NCBI GenBank assembly: GCA_022410635.1
Contig: JAJVDF010000137.1
Span: forward strand, 1,533,310 to 1,597,309
DNA length: 64,000 bases
From: Tretioscincus oriximinensis
Lineage: Eukaryota; Chordata; Lepidosauria; Squamata; Gymnophthalmidae
Direction: 5' to 3'
Shown: positions 55,410 to 64,000 of the stretch, in pieces
Numbering within the stretch: position 1 is the stretch's first letter
Layout of the letters: each line of letters opens with the position of its first letter
The notes under the pieces: model-generated
Seen by the model: only the letters and a program-made list of their open reading frames with translations
Database searches by the model: none
Told to the model about the DNA's origin: nothing
Program-made: the position numbers and the translations under genes

Positions 55410-55765
55410 TAAGAACATAAGAACATAAGAACATCAGAAGAGCCATCCTGGATCAGGCCACAGCCCATCGAGTCCAGCATTCTGTGTCACACAGAGGCCC
55501 ACCAGATGCACCTGGGCAGTCCGAACAGAGGAAAGCAAAATATGCTACTCCTGTTCGTGACTCCCTGCAAATGGTATTTCAAGAGTCCTGCCTGTTGCTC
55601 CATCCCGGAGGCTACATCCAGACAACTATCTTAGTATCCATTGATACCCTTAGTGTCCATAAACCTGTCTAGTCCTGTTTTGAAACTATCCAAGCTGTTA
55701 GCTACCACTACCTCTTCAGGAAGTAAATTCCACAGGCCGATGACCCTCTGGGTGAAAAAATACGG
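55410..55765 (-). mobile_element. CR1-A 3' end, young-looking
   Basis: It starts with three ACATAAGA octamers and follows the family closely up to GGGTGAAAAAATAC. It shares the CTACATCCAGACAACTATC variant with 31318-31600 and 1-257. Confidence 0.9.
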
Positions 55766-56539
55766 AGGCTGGGTCCACAAACCATTCAAATTTCAAGAAT
55801 TGTTTTTTGCTCCCGTTTTAAGGTGCTGTGTGTTTGCAGCTTGAGAATGTGCTTAATTTGTATTTGTGTCCGACTTGTTAAAAAAACATGGAGACTCGGG
55901 ACCAGGAGTGACCCATTTCTGCATTGCCCCCTCATGTGCAGAGCAGCTTCTCATTCAGACTCTACCAGGAGTGGCCAAACTACACTCCCATAATGCTTTG
56001 CTACTACCTAATCCAACCCCATTTGGAAGTTTGCCTCATACTGGGCTGTTTTTCATCCCAAGATTAATGCTCTTTCCCCCCTCACACAATGCCGTCAATG
56101 ATATCCTGGGAATTCCTGAGGCGATGCGGTGTGTGCTGGTGTTTAAACTATGAAATTTTAATCATATAAATTAACATGGTTGATTCATTAATATTACAAT
56201 TCAGCAAGTTATTGAGTTGAAGGTGCGTTGAAACAAAACTTTGTTTACAAAGTGGGACTCGGCGCCTGACACTCGTGCGCCACTTCTAATCTCCTAGCAA
56301 GTTGACCGTTTTCCACTGACGCTCCCATCAGGCTCCTCACGACGGCCATGAGGTCAGTGCAAAGTAGGGATGCTGCTGAGTAACGTCTCTCCTCTCCTTT
56401 TAGCGGGCTTTGTCATGGGCAGCTCCCAAGGGTCCTTGCACAATAGGCACAAGAGCTCACAAGAAGCTTTCAGCCAACCAGCACTTTCCCCGTCTCTTAT
56501 CTCTTTATTTTTATTCATTTATTGGAAATTATTTCTATC

Positions 56540-56885
56540 CTGCCCTTCACCATTGGCCACAGGGTGGGCCACAAAAGATCGAGATAACAAAAAGAATCCC
56601 ACGCACTCACTTTAATAAGGCATTTAATGAGCACCCCCCCTCCATGGAAGAACAGAACATGTCAGGGAACTGGGTGAAAAGGTATATTTTTACCAGGGTG
56701 TTGGGGCCACCACAGGGAAGCCCCCCTATGTGTCCCCACTCCTTGCATCTCTGTAAGGGGAGGAACTACCAGAGGGCCTTCTCCTTGCTTGGGATCTTAT
56801 TGCTACTGCCGCTGCACTTTTCCTACAGGGAGTTCTTTCTTGGTCCCAGTCACACTTTAGATCTGGCTTCAGCCTTGTTTCAGAA
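56540..56885. mobile_element. Degraded LINE/SINE-like segment, uncertain
   Basis: CCTGCCCTTCACCATTGGCC, GGAACTACCAGAGGGCCTTC and CTACAGGGAGTTCTTTCTTG recall domains seen near other old LINE-like pieces. Boundaries and family are unclear. Confidence 0.3.
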
Positions 56886-57107
56886 TGGGAGAAGCCATCA
56901 TTGAAGGAGCAAGATACTTTCTTTCTGCATTCTCTAATTCAAAAAGCCTGCCTTTAGTTTAGACAACAAGGGGGCAAAATTGCCATTCACTTTGTTAGGA
57001 TTTTTTTCCTGTCTGGAAATGGTTTGAAGCTGCATTAGAATTTAGACATGGTCAGTATTCCAGGCCAGTTGCCCCTTTTGGGAATTGCCCTCCATTGCAT
57101 CTATCCA

Positions 57108-57150
57108 GGGATGGTTTAGTGAATCCTGTTCTGAGCAGGACCCGACAATC
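57108..57150 (+). mobile_element. CR1-B fragment
   Basis: GGGATGGTTTAGTGAATCCT and GTTCTGAGCAGGA match the CR1-B 3' region. Confidence 0.65.
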
Positions 57151-57319
57151 CTAGAGCTCCACTACATAAGAACACAAGAAGAGCCATACTGGATCAGGCC
57201 AAAGACAATCTAGTCCAGCATTCTGTGTCACACNTCCTAGAGCTCCACTACATAAGAACACAAGAAGAGCCATACTGGATCAGGCCAAAGACAATCTAGT
57301 CCAGCATTCTGTGTCACAC
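57149..57319. repeat. 85-bp exact tandem duplication around an N
   Basis: 57149-57233 and 57235-57319 appear identical, starting TCCTAGAGCTCCACTACATA and ending TTCTGTGTCACAC, with one N at 57234. An unresolved assembly overlap is the likeliest reason. Confidence 0.9.
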
Positions 57320-57935
57320 GGAGGCCCACCAGATGCACCTGGGCAGTCTGAACAGAGGAAAGCAAAATATGCCCCTGTTCATGACTCCCTGCAAATGGTA
57401 CTTCAGGAGTCCTGCCTGTTGCTCCATCCCGGAGGCAACATCCAGACACCCATCCTAGTACCCATTTATACCCTTAGTGTCCATAAACCTGTCTGGTCCA
57501 GTCTTGAAGCTGTCCAAGCTGTTAGCTACCACCACCTCTTCAGGAAGTAAATTCCGCAGGCCGATTACCCTTTGCATGAAAAAATACTTTCATTTGTCTG
57601 TTCTCACTTTTCTACCCAACAGTTTCAAGGAGGGCCCTCTGGTCCTAGTGTTGTGTGCGAGAGAAAACATTTTTCTCTATTCACCCTGTCCATCCCATGC
57701 ATGATTTTGTACACTTCAATCAGATCACCTCTCAAACGTCACCTTTCGAGGCTGAAGAGGCCCAGATGTTGCAGCCTAACTTCATAAGGGAGGTGCTCCA
57801 GACCCTTGATCATTTTTGTTGCCCTTTTTTGCACCTTCTCCATTTCCAAAATGTCCCTNTTGAGATGTGGTGACCAGAATTGAACACAGGAATCCAAATG
57901 TGGCCTCACCACAGATTTACAAAGAGGCAAAACAA
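57157..57935 (-). mobile_element. CR1-A LINE, 5'-truncated, with a partly duplicated 3' end
   Basis: The plus strand shows the reversed tail and 3' region, then the coding end; on the minus strand the frame reads PLCKSVVRPHLDSCVQFW and [18 protein letters not shown]. The 5' break is near 57935. The first 77 bp of the tail side occur twice, separated by a single N (see 57149-57319). Confidence 0.9.
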
Positions 57936-58544
57936 CTCCAGCTCCTTGATTCTATGCATCATTTTGATCACTAATCTGGGACTGTTGAAAGAGCCACCCT
58001 GTCACCCAGCATCCCCAGTGCAGTCCAAGGATATTGTGGGTTTTAGATCCCATCTCTTGTAGAGTTTTCCACTAAATGCCCATTTGTCTTTCGATGAGAT
58101 CTAGTCATTCCATAGCCAGGATTTATGTCCTATTTCCATCAATTACGGTGGAAGATGGTTTATTTGATGCTTTTGCATGCAACATTTCAATCTGGAATCC
58201 TTGGTTTGATGTGTTTTTGAAAAATGAGACCTTCTAATGGAAATGCTGACAGCTCTAAACTACGTTGGTATCAGGAGATAGGAGAAGATTAATAGTCCGT
58301 ATTGGCATTCTGCAGAAGGCATTAGTCTCTATCCTCTGTCCAAAGTGTCAAAACTCTCAAGTTTCATCCCTCAATTTGGTACTCTGTTGCATGGGTGGTT
58401 GTGGATGTGGAATCGGCAACCTCAGGCCACTGGGGTCTAGCTGGCATACATGCTACATCTCTATTCCATCAAAGGCTATGAGCTCTGACGGCAGTAGCAC
58501 ACCAGGTGCCTCTGAAGGCCAACTGCGGGGAGACTGCTAGTGGA

Positions 58545-58575
58545 GCAAAGGGCTGATGTGCTTCCTTGCAAAGCT
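58545..58575. repeat. 26-bp exact match to 60756-60781
   Basis: The segment beginning GCTGATGTGCTTCC and ending GCAAAGCTGG recurs exactly 2.2 kb away inside a SPIN-like element, with no similarity on either side. Confidence 0.8.
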
Positions 58576-58919
58576 GGTTGACCATGGTGAAGAGAAAATG
58601 TTGGATTAAGAGAGCCACGGACTCAGTCCAGTAAGGCACTTCCTGTGCTCTTCTGCTATTGGAAATCAGAGCAGCCAAAGGCTATTAGTCTTGATGTCAC
58701 CTAGCATGGAGATGATCCCTAACTTCTTACGCTGCCCAGTGATTTGGAAACCCTGCTTTGGAAAGGGACTTTCTAAAATTCCAAGGTGCCCATGATAAGC
58801 TGTTCATTTTCACTTTGCAATTAATTCATAGAAATACCTTGTCACTAAGTTAAGAAACAGAAAATGATTTTGTGTTTGCTAAATCCTAAAATGTTTTAAT
58901 CAATAATTAAAAAGAACAG

Positions 58920-59095
58920 AAGACCCTAAGAAAAACATTTGCCGGGTGAAGCCACAGATCATTAGTCCAGCATCCCATCTCATACAGTGACCCACCAGTT
59001 GCTTCTCGGCATTTTGGGGCAGAAAACGAAGACAAAATCTTAACCTAATCTCAACTCTCTGCAAGTAACTTCCAAAGGCATCCTACCTATGTCTA
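58920..59095 (-). mobile_element. CR1-A 3' fragment, old
   Basis: GACCCTAAGAAAAACATTTG, TTAGTCCAGCATCCCATCTC and ATACAGTGACCCACCAGTTG follow the CR1-A 3' region with many changes. Confidence 0.7.
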
Positions 59096-59189
59096 CAATC
59101 TTGAGGTGGTCCTCATTGGTACAGAATCCAAGTATCCTTGAACCAGCCATTGATACACCTGTCTTATGTGAACTTTGGAGAAGGTTTAG

Positions 59190-59500
59190 AAAGAAGAAGA
59201 AGAACTTGGTTCTTATACCCCGCTTTTCTCACCTCTTCAAAGGGACTCAAAGCGCCTTACAAGGATATATTTTGCCCGAAGGCTCACATTCTATCTTACC
59301 CACCAGGTTATGGTGGTTCCCATGTATCTACTTGCAGTCAGTTGCAATTTCTTGCAATTGATGCTTTCGAATAGCTGGGTTGGCTAGAGCTACAGGCTAG
59401 TGGAAGGTGCTCACCCCTCCCCACGTCCCACACAGGGCTTCGAAACCCCATCTCCCAGGCGAGAGACGAATTCCTAAGCGACTGAGCTATCCGGACCCAC
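59190..59500 (-). mobile_element. SINE-A copy, full length
   Basis: The plus strand reads tail AGAAGAAGAAGAACTTGGTT, CTTATACCCCGCTTTTCTCA, CAAAGCGCCTTACAAGG, CGAAGGCTCACATTCTATC, GGTTATGGTGGTTCCCATGT, CGAATAGCTGGGTTGGCTAG and GGCTTCGAAACCCCATCTCC. The reversed B box is at about 59436-59448 and the reversed A box at about 59478-59489 (GCGACTGAGCTA). This is the reference copy for the family; it is a tRNA-derived SINE dependent on a partner LINE. Confidence 0.9.
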
Positions 59501-59569
59501 AGGCGCTGGCATAAGAAACGCAGCCTTTCATGTGTACCCAATTTTACAACATGTAGTCTATTCCTAGGC

Positions 59570-59935
59570 AGTTGTTCCTTAGCAGCTGAAGAAGTAGACT
59601 TGTCTACAAAAACTATTTGCCTTCTCCTTGTTAAAGTGTTATAAGACCCCTTTGCTAGAATCTCTTTTCTCTGTCTGTATCCATCCAGCCATCTTAAGAA
59701 CATCTTAAGAAGTCGCCTTGTCTAGGAAAGCCTGCTAGATCATCTGCCTGTCTATCTAAACTCTTTCTCTAGCAAGGGGCTCTTGTAGCCGTTTAGAGAT
59801 TTACAAGAAAGAGGGATGGTATGGACTCTCGTAGAGAAGGCAGTTTCTTTAGATGTCGAAAGATCCTTGTCTACAAAAGCCCAGGCCACTCCCTCAGTCT
59901 TGTAAATCTCTAAAGTGCTATAAGAGCCACTTACC
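59570..59935. mobile_element. FB-2 copies in opposite orientations
   Basis: First copy: AGCTGAAGAAGTAGACTTGT, CTACAAAAACTATTTGCC, GTTAAAGTGTTATAAGACCC (59585-59670). Second, from 59765: CTAGCAAGGGGCTCTTGTAG and GTTTAGAGATTTACAAGAAA, mirrored by GTCTTGTAAATCTCTAAAGT and GCTATAAGAGCCAC at 59900-59930. GTAGACTTGTCTAC is a perfect 6-bp-stem hairpin. Confidence 0.65.
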
Positions 59936-60587
59936 ATATTAAATGCTGTATCTAAGAAATGGAATAAATACACTGTTTTTTATGCAATTGAAAAAAAAAG
60001 AAAACATAAGGCCAAAGTCACACATATACTTTTAATCTGACTTGAGTCCTAAAGAAGAGAATTAGATTGGGGTGGGGTGGGATGGTTGGTTCCTTTTGTG
60101 GTTTTCTTCAGAAATGAGGGTGAATTAAAAAAATATGTGTCTGATTCCAACTTAAGGCTGAAATGTGCTTAGTAATACTAATTTTATGACTTGAAAGCTG
60201 GTAACAGCCATTGTGTGAGTCAACAGATGTTTGTTACAAGGGTTACTTCTTTTTTAAAAACCCTGAGGTGTCATCTCACGCTTACAGAAACACAGATCGC
60301 AAAATGCTGTGGAATAATAAGCTTGATTCTCATTGTGATTGTGTCTCCCCCACCCCATGATTCTGAAAGGCCAATTCCACATCAAAAATATGAAAATGTT
60401 ATTCAAGAAGATTTATATATTTGGTAAAACAAGTCCATGTTGTGGCCAGAATTTAAAATAATATACAAGTCACATTTCCTGGAAAGATCCTGACCTGTTA
60501 AGCTACATGATTGTATTCCAAATGTGAACTATGATTGGACAACTTCACTATTTGGAGTTTCAAATATCTTCCCTTTCTGCTTGTCTA

Positions 60588-60626
60588 ACCGCATGCCAGA
60601 GTAGGTGCTTGTCATAGTCTAGACCA
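60588..60626. mobile_element. FB-1 fragment
   Basis: CCGCATGCCAGAGTAGG and GCTTGTCATAGTCTAGAC are a condensed FB-1 core, cut off by the SPIN-like element. Confidence 0.5.
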
Positions 60627-60805
60627 GCGGTTCTCAGCCTGTGGGTTGTGACCCCGGCGGGGGTCGAACGACCAAAACACAGGGGTCACCTAAAGCCATG
60701 TTTCCGATGGCTTTAGCCACTGAGCCGGGGAGGAGGCTCCTGGCTGTCGGTGCTGATGTGCTTCCTTGCAAAGCTGGACACGACACTCTCTGAGAACCTT
60801 TAGAA
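60627..60805 (+). mobile_element. SPIN-like hAT element, non-autonomous
   Basis: The left end CAGCGGTTCTCAGCCTGTGG, GTCGAACGACC, ACACAGGGGTCACCTAAAGC and TTTCCGATGGCTTTAGCCAC match the SPIN hAT family as I remember it, whose terminus is CAGCGGTTCTCAACCTGTGG. A weak right end CTCTGAGAACC lies near 60797. No transposase is present. SPIN elements are known for horizontal transfer among tetrapods. Confidence 0.72.
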
Positions 60806-61059
60806 TCAGAGCTGCTTTTGGGAACCACACAGCCAGTGCATACAGTAATAAGGAGGCCCTACATTTTTCACTTTAGGATTTTAAATTGTTATATCACTGA
60901 AAATTGTTTTAATCTGACTGTCAACTAATGCCTTTTCCTGATTAGTGTTAAAACATAACCTGATGCCTAATCAATACAGAGTTTAACATGGGGGTCTTGT
61001 AGCAGCCTGAGCTCCCATACATGCCTCCTTCTCCAGATGCATAGATGGATGGAGAGATG

Positions 61060-61362
61060 TACAGATAGAGATATTCTAGCAATCTTACAGACATCTACTT
61101 CTTCAGATTAAAGGATTGACTCTCACCCTAAAAAACACTATTGCACCTGAAGAAGACTTGTCTAGGAAAGCTCCTGCTGCCTCCTTTTTTACTGTTAGTC
61201 TCTCAAGAGATATAAGCCCCTCTTGCTACCCTGCATTTGAAGAAGCAGCCTTGCCTTGGGAAGCTCACGCTGCCTGCCTTTCTCTTACGTGCCTCTAAAG
61301 TGCTACAAGCCTCCTTTGTTAGGGGATCTGGAGCCAGACTAACATAGCTATTTCTGTTTAAA
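61060..61362. mobile_element. FB-2 tandem copy next to exon 3
   Basis: Two head-to-tail units carry CTGAAGAAGACTTGTCTAGG (from 61147) and TTGAAGAAGCAGCCTTGCCT (from 61237), 90 bp apart. Each continues with AGCTC, CTGCC and TTAGTCTCTCAAG- or CTCTAAAGTGCTACAAG-type text. The right end GAGCCAGACTAACATAGCTA lies about 30 bp from the exon 3 donor. A Penelope-type retroelement origin is possible. Confidence 0.65.
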
Positions 61363-61391
61363 CCAAGCAACGAAGCGATTATGCCTCCCAC

Positions 61392-61665
61392 CTGAGGACA
61401 CAGGTGTAGAACCCGCTGTCTTGGACTTCTGCGGCATGGAACCAGATGGAGTCTTCATCTTTACTCATCCGGACTTCTGAGAAAATGATGGGTTCTTCCA
61501 AGTCGCCTTTGTTTTTGTACCACATCAGCCGGAGGCCTGTGCTTTGAGCCACACTGTAGTTTGTCCTGATGTAGCTGTAGAAAAGGGCACATTTCACACG
61601 GACGGGCTCCCCGGCTAGGGCCATGTACTTCTTGAGGTCCACTAACCAGTCGATGCAGCCATCCA
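61392..61665 (-). CDS. IL1RAPL2: IL1RAPL2 probable exon 3: first Ig-like domain
   Basis: This 274-bp exon is preceded on the minus strand by a pyrimidine-rich tract and AG (61667-61666) and followed by donor GTGGGA (61391-61386). It encodes 90 whole codons from DGCIDW to FYTCVL, with split codons at both ends (in phase 1, out phase 2). The residues are the first Ig domain of the IL-1 receptor family: Cys in DGCIDW, Cys in VRVKCALF, the core Trp in LMWYK and Cys in YTCVL, consistent with its two disulfides. TNYS is an N-glycosylation sequon. The domain is extracellular and should take part in ligand or trans-synaptic partner binding. There is no stop or frameshift. An FB-2 repeat ends about 30 bp past the donor. 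Confidence 0.96.
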
Positions 61666-62129
61666 CTGAAAGAAAAGAGGAATTTTGTGAAAGAAAGCTA
61701 CAATCCTCTTCAGGTGCATCCCACCCAGAAAGGGATTTGTATACTCCCTGTTGCTGTTATATAAGGCAGATCTAATTGTACTCAGTATTCAGAACACGGA
61801 TACCCATGTGGCAACTACCAAATTGAAACCACTTCCCATACTCCTTTGCATTGCAGGGTTTATTTGGCTTTCCAAGTAAACTTATAAATGCTGCAACCAA
61901 AGAGATCAAATTTTAATGGTGGCGGCCTTTTATCAGAACTGTATCTTAACTCTCTCTACTTCTACTACAATTTTATCTGTAAACCTTCTGGTCAATGACC
62001 GTTAAATAAATACCTTTGTTTATATTCATATCCATACCCATATGAAATTTGAATGCCACAAAGTAAAAGATCTTAAATGTGAGTCGTGCTGGACATTAAT
62101 GAAATATTAGATACCCAAGTCTAATGAAG

Positions 62130-62550
62130 CTATATAAGAACCCTGGTGGATAAGGCCATAGACCAGCTAGTTTAGCCTCCTGTTTTGCACACAGGGCCAC
62201 CCACTGCCCCTGAGCACTTCGAGCAGCAGCAGAAGCCCAAAACTTTGCCCTCTCTTGACTCCTTGGAAATGGCATGTCTGGAATACTGCTTGTTGCTCCA
62301 ACATGGAGGCGGAACCAAGGCATCCATCCTAGTATTTATTTATTTATTTGTACTTGTATGCAGCCCTATACCCAAAGGTCTCAGGGTGGCCAACCATAGG
62401 GCGCCACACATAGCCACTGATATACCTGGCCTTTCGTGAAGCTCAATTTACTGATCCGGTGCTAAAGCTACCCAGGCTGCTGGCTATCACCACCTCTTCT
62501 GCAAATAAATCCCATAGACCAATGACTCTCTGGACTACACAGTAGATAAC
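62130..62550 (-). mobile_element. CR1-A 3' fragment split by a SINE-B-type tail
   Basis: TATAAGAACCCTGGTGGATA, GAGCAGCAGCAGAAGCCC and CATGGAGGCGGAACCAAGGC give the first CR1 part; CTATCACCACCTCTTCTGC the second (62480-62550). Between them TATTTATTTATTTGTACTTG and CCCAAAGGTCTCAGGGTGGC (62335-62400) is a reversed SINE-B tail. Confidence 0.75.
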
Positions 62551-63172
62551 TGATGATTAGCAGTTGAGGACAGCATGGATTGAAGCAAGCAGGTCCGTAT
62601 TCAGGCGTGTGAAACATCTGCAGTTGCACAGGGTGGCAAAATTTTGAGGGCAGCAAAATACAGCTAGTAGTAAAAAGATACTAATATTTCTGCTTTTATC
62701 GTTACAAGTATTAGAGTAGGATGGAGCTATTAGCTGAGGCAAGAGGGAGCATAAAGCAAATGACTGTTCAGGGGCGCCAAAGATCGAAAATACGGGCCTG
62801 AAAGCCAGTAATTACAGAAGCACTTCGTTTCCCAGGAAAGGAAAGCTGCTCAAGTGATATGATGATCTCCAGGGATCTACATGGTTTGATTTCTTAAGAG
62901 CAAACCGAATGAAACGCACAGATGATATAATAAGGTTCAAATGGGTGCAGAAGTAGGGAAATAGCAATCGGTGTGGTGTTAACAGTAATTTCAGGTTTGT
63001 ATTCCTTTTTACTTTCATTGGTTTCCCGGTGGGAGGGGGAAGAGCGTCCTGGGCAGGGGCGTGGCTTCCTCATTCTCTGGATGGGAGGGGGAGAGGCTGG
63101 AGGAGCCAGCCAATAGGAGCAGCCACCTGGCCAGGGGATAAAAGGCAGGCTGACCAGGGCTACTGGCCTTAC

Positions 63173-63560
63173 ATAAGAACATAAGAAGAGCCAAACTGGA
63201 TCAGGCCAGAGTCCACCTAGTCCAGCATTCTGTGTCACACAGAGGCCCACCAGATGCACCTGGGCAGTCCGAACAGAGGAAAGCAAAATATGCACCTGTT
63301 TGTGACTCCCTGCAAATGGTGTTTCAGGAGTCCTGCCTGTTGCTCCATCCCGGAGGCAACATCCAGACATCCATCCTAGTACCCTTGGTGTCCATAAACC
63401 TGTCTAGTTCTGTCTTGAAACTATCCAAGCTGTTAGCTACCACTACTTCTTCAGGGAGCAAATTCCACAGGCCGATGACCCTCTGGGTGAAAAAATACTT
63501 TCCTTTGTCTGTTCTCACTTTTCTACCCAACAGTTTTAAGGAGGGCCCTCCGGTCCTTGT
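63173..63560 (-). mobile_element. CR1-A 3' end, young-looking
   Basis: Two ACATAAGA octamers, AGAGCCAAACTGGATCAGGC, and on through GGGTGAAAAAATACTTTCCT to GAGGGCCCTCCGGTCC. The minus-strand frame reads MGRKVRTDKGKYFFTQRV, the CR1 ORF2 C-terminus. Confidence 0.9.
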
Positions 63561-63624
63561 GGTAGAGGCTCAGCTACGCACAAGCACGGGCGCCCGCAGG
63601 AGGTTCTGCCTGTGTCACCACAAG

Positions 63625-63675
63625 CGTCCGTGTGCGCGCGCATGTACATGTGTGTGGACGCGCATGCACGCACCC
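63625..63675. repeat. Alternating purine-pyrimidine tract
   Basis: GTGTGCGCGCGCATGTACAT and GTGTGTGGACGCGCATGCAC are mostly alternating and could adopt Z-DNA. Confidence 0.7.
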
Positions 63676-64000
63676 CCACCCCGTCCCGGTTTTGGGCTGC
63701 CACATATGGCAGTGGTGATAGCATTAACTGCTTTTCTTTTCAACACAATCCTTTTACTGTTGTATCAATAAACTATTCTGTTTGCTCATCTTTAAAACAG
63801 TCTTTATTATTTTGCCCTCACAAACCATTAAATGTTTAAGCAACCACAAGGTAAAGTCCACAGGTACAATATAAATGGCCTTTAAATAAAGGTGGAAGAT
63901 TGCTGGGGGCCCAGGGCAAGTTGTGGGTGCTTGTAGGATCTCAGGTTTAGGACCACTAGCCTGGTGGGCCTTAGGTAGTGGTCGCCACAGTTGGTATTGC

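Larger units (their letters stand above)
48615..61391 (-). other. IL1RAPL2 intron 3 (12.8 kb)
   Basis: The intron separates exons 3 and 4 and interrupts an Arg codon. Repeats occupy roughly half. Stretches in which I recognise nothing are 48615-49950, 50380-51235, 51790-52770, 53320-53940, 54000-54985, 55270-55405, 55770-56535, 57940-58500, 58680-58915, 59940-60585 and 60810-61055. The other parts are listed as separate repeats. Confidence 0.85.
1162..61665 (-). other. IL1RAPL2: IL1RAPL2 gene, internal part (probable exons 3-6 and introns 3-5)
   Basis: Four minus-strand exons spell consecutive parts of the IL1RAPL2 ectodomain in the right order. Phases are compatible: exon 3 ends phase 2 and exon 4 starts with the third base of an Arg codon; exon 4 ends in phase 0; exon 5 ends phase 1 and exon 6 starts with the last two bases of an Ala codon. 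The choice of IL1RAPL2 over IL1RAPL1 rests on stretches such as [31 protein letters not shown] and ECKPKMWRS, which match my recollection of IL1RAPL2 better than its paralogue. The product is a type I membrane receptor with three Ig domains and a cytoplasmic TIR domain, acting at neuronal synapses. Upstream exons lie beyond 64000 and downstream exons before 1. Exon numbering assumes the mammalian gene structure. Confidence 0.95.
61666..64000 (-). other. IL1RAPL2 intron 2, 3' part
   Basis: This is intronic sequence 5' of exon 3. It holds two CR1-A copies (62130-62550 and 63173-63560), a TTTA-rich insert inside the first, and a CG/TG alternating tract at 63625-63675. I see no recognisable element in 61680-62130, 62555-63170 or 63690-64000. 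No conserved-looking coding segment was found. Confidence 0.85.

Noticed and set aside
59436..59489. tRNA gene from the A and B boxes
   Set aside because: The boxes belong to a SINE head; there is no cloverleaf with acceptor stem pairing that I could find.

Overview
The window is vertebrate nuclear DNA, most probably from a squamate reptile (lizard or snake). It shows introns with canonical splice sites, CR1 LINEs ending in TTCTTATG or ATTCTATGA octamer runs, a BovB-like LINE tail, tRNA-derived SINEs of reptile type and a SPIN-like hAT element. The species cannot be named from sequence alone. Scattered single N bases mark an unfinished assembly.

The only host gene I can support is IL1RAPL2 (X-linked interleukin-1 receptor accessory protein-like 2), on the minus strand. 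Four coding exons are present, probably exons 3 to 6 by analogy with mammals: 61392-61665, 48428-48614, 41705-41858 and 1162-1236. They encode the first two immunoglobulin domains and the linker into the third. All have AG acceptors and GT donors, and their phases join correctly (2 to 2, 0 to 0, 1 to 1). Signal-peptide, transmembrane and TIR exons lie outside the window. IL1RAPL proteins are neuronal adhesion receptors that organise synapses.

The rest is intron (in gene order 12.8, 6.6 and 40.5 kb, plus the partial introns at each end), mostly built from dispersed repeats. My working labels are: CR1-A (LINE with TTCTTATG tail, about 24 copies), CR1-B (ATTCTATGA tail, 5 pieces), SINE-A (tRNA-headed, with a TTC-rich tail that often expands into long polypurine tracts), SINE-B (GTAGTGGTTAGAGTG-headed reptile SINE), FB-1 (a roughly 180-bp palindromic foldback element) and FB-2 (a second inverted/tandem element with hammerhead-ribozyme-like motifs, possibly Penelope-derived). 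There are also a 207-bp hAT-type MITE with a perfect 8-bp target duplication, a 78-bp mariner-type MITE and many microsatellites.

The most interesting structure is a recurrent composite in which FB-1 sits between two copies of the same CR1-A 3' segment. It occurs at about 12.6, 22.8, 29.0, 34.4, 50.0 and 53.0 kb, in both orientations, as though the foldback had been captured by a CR1 lineage and spread with it. Second are tandem hammerhead-like motifs ending about 30 bp from the exon 3 splice donor. Third is a 140-bp non-CR1 sequence found directly 3' of two CR1 copies 13 kb apart, which suggests 3' transduction or an inverted duplication.
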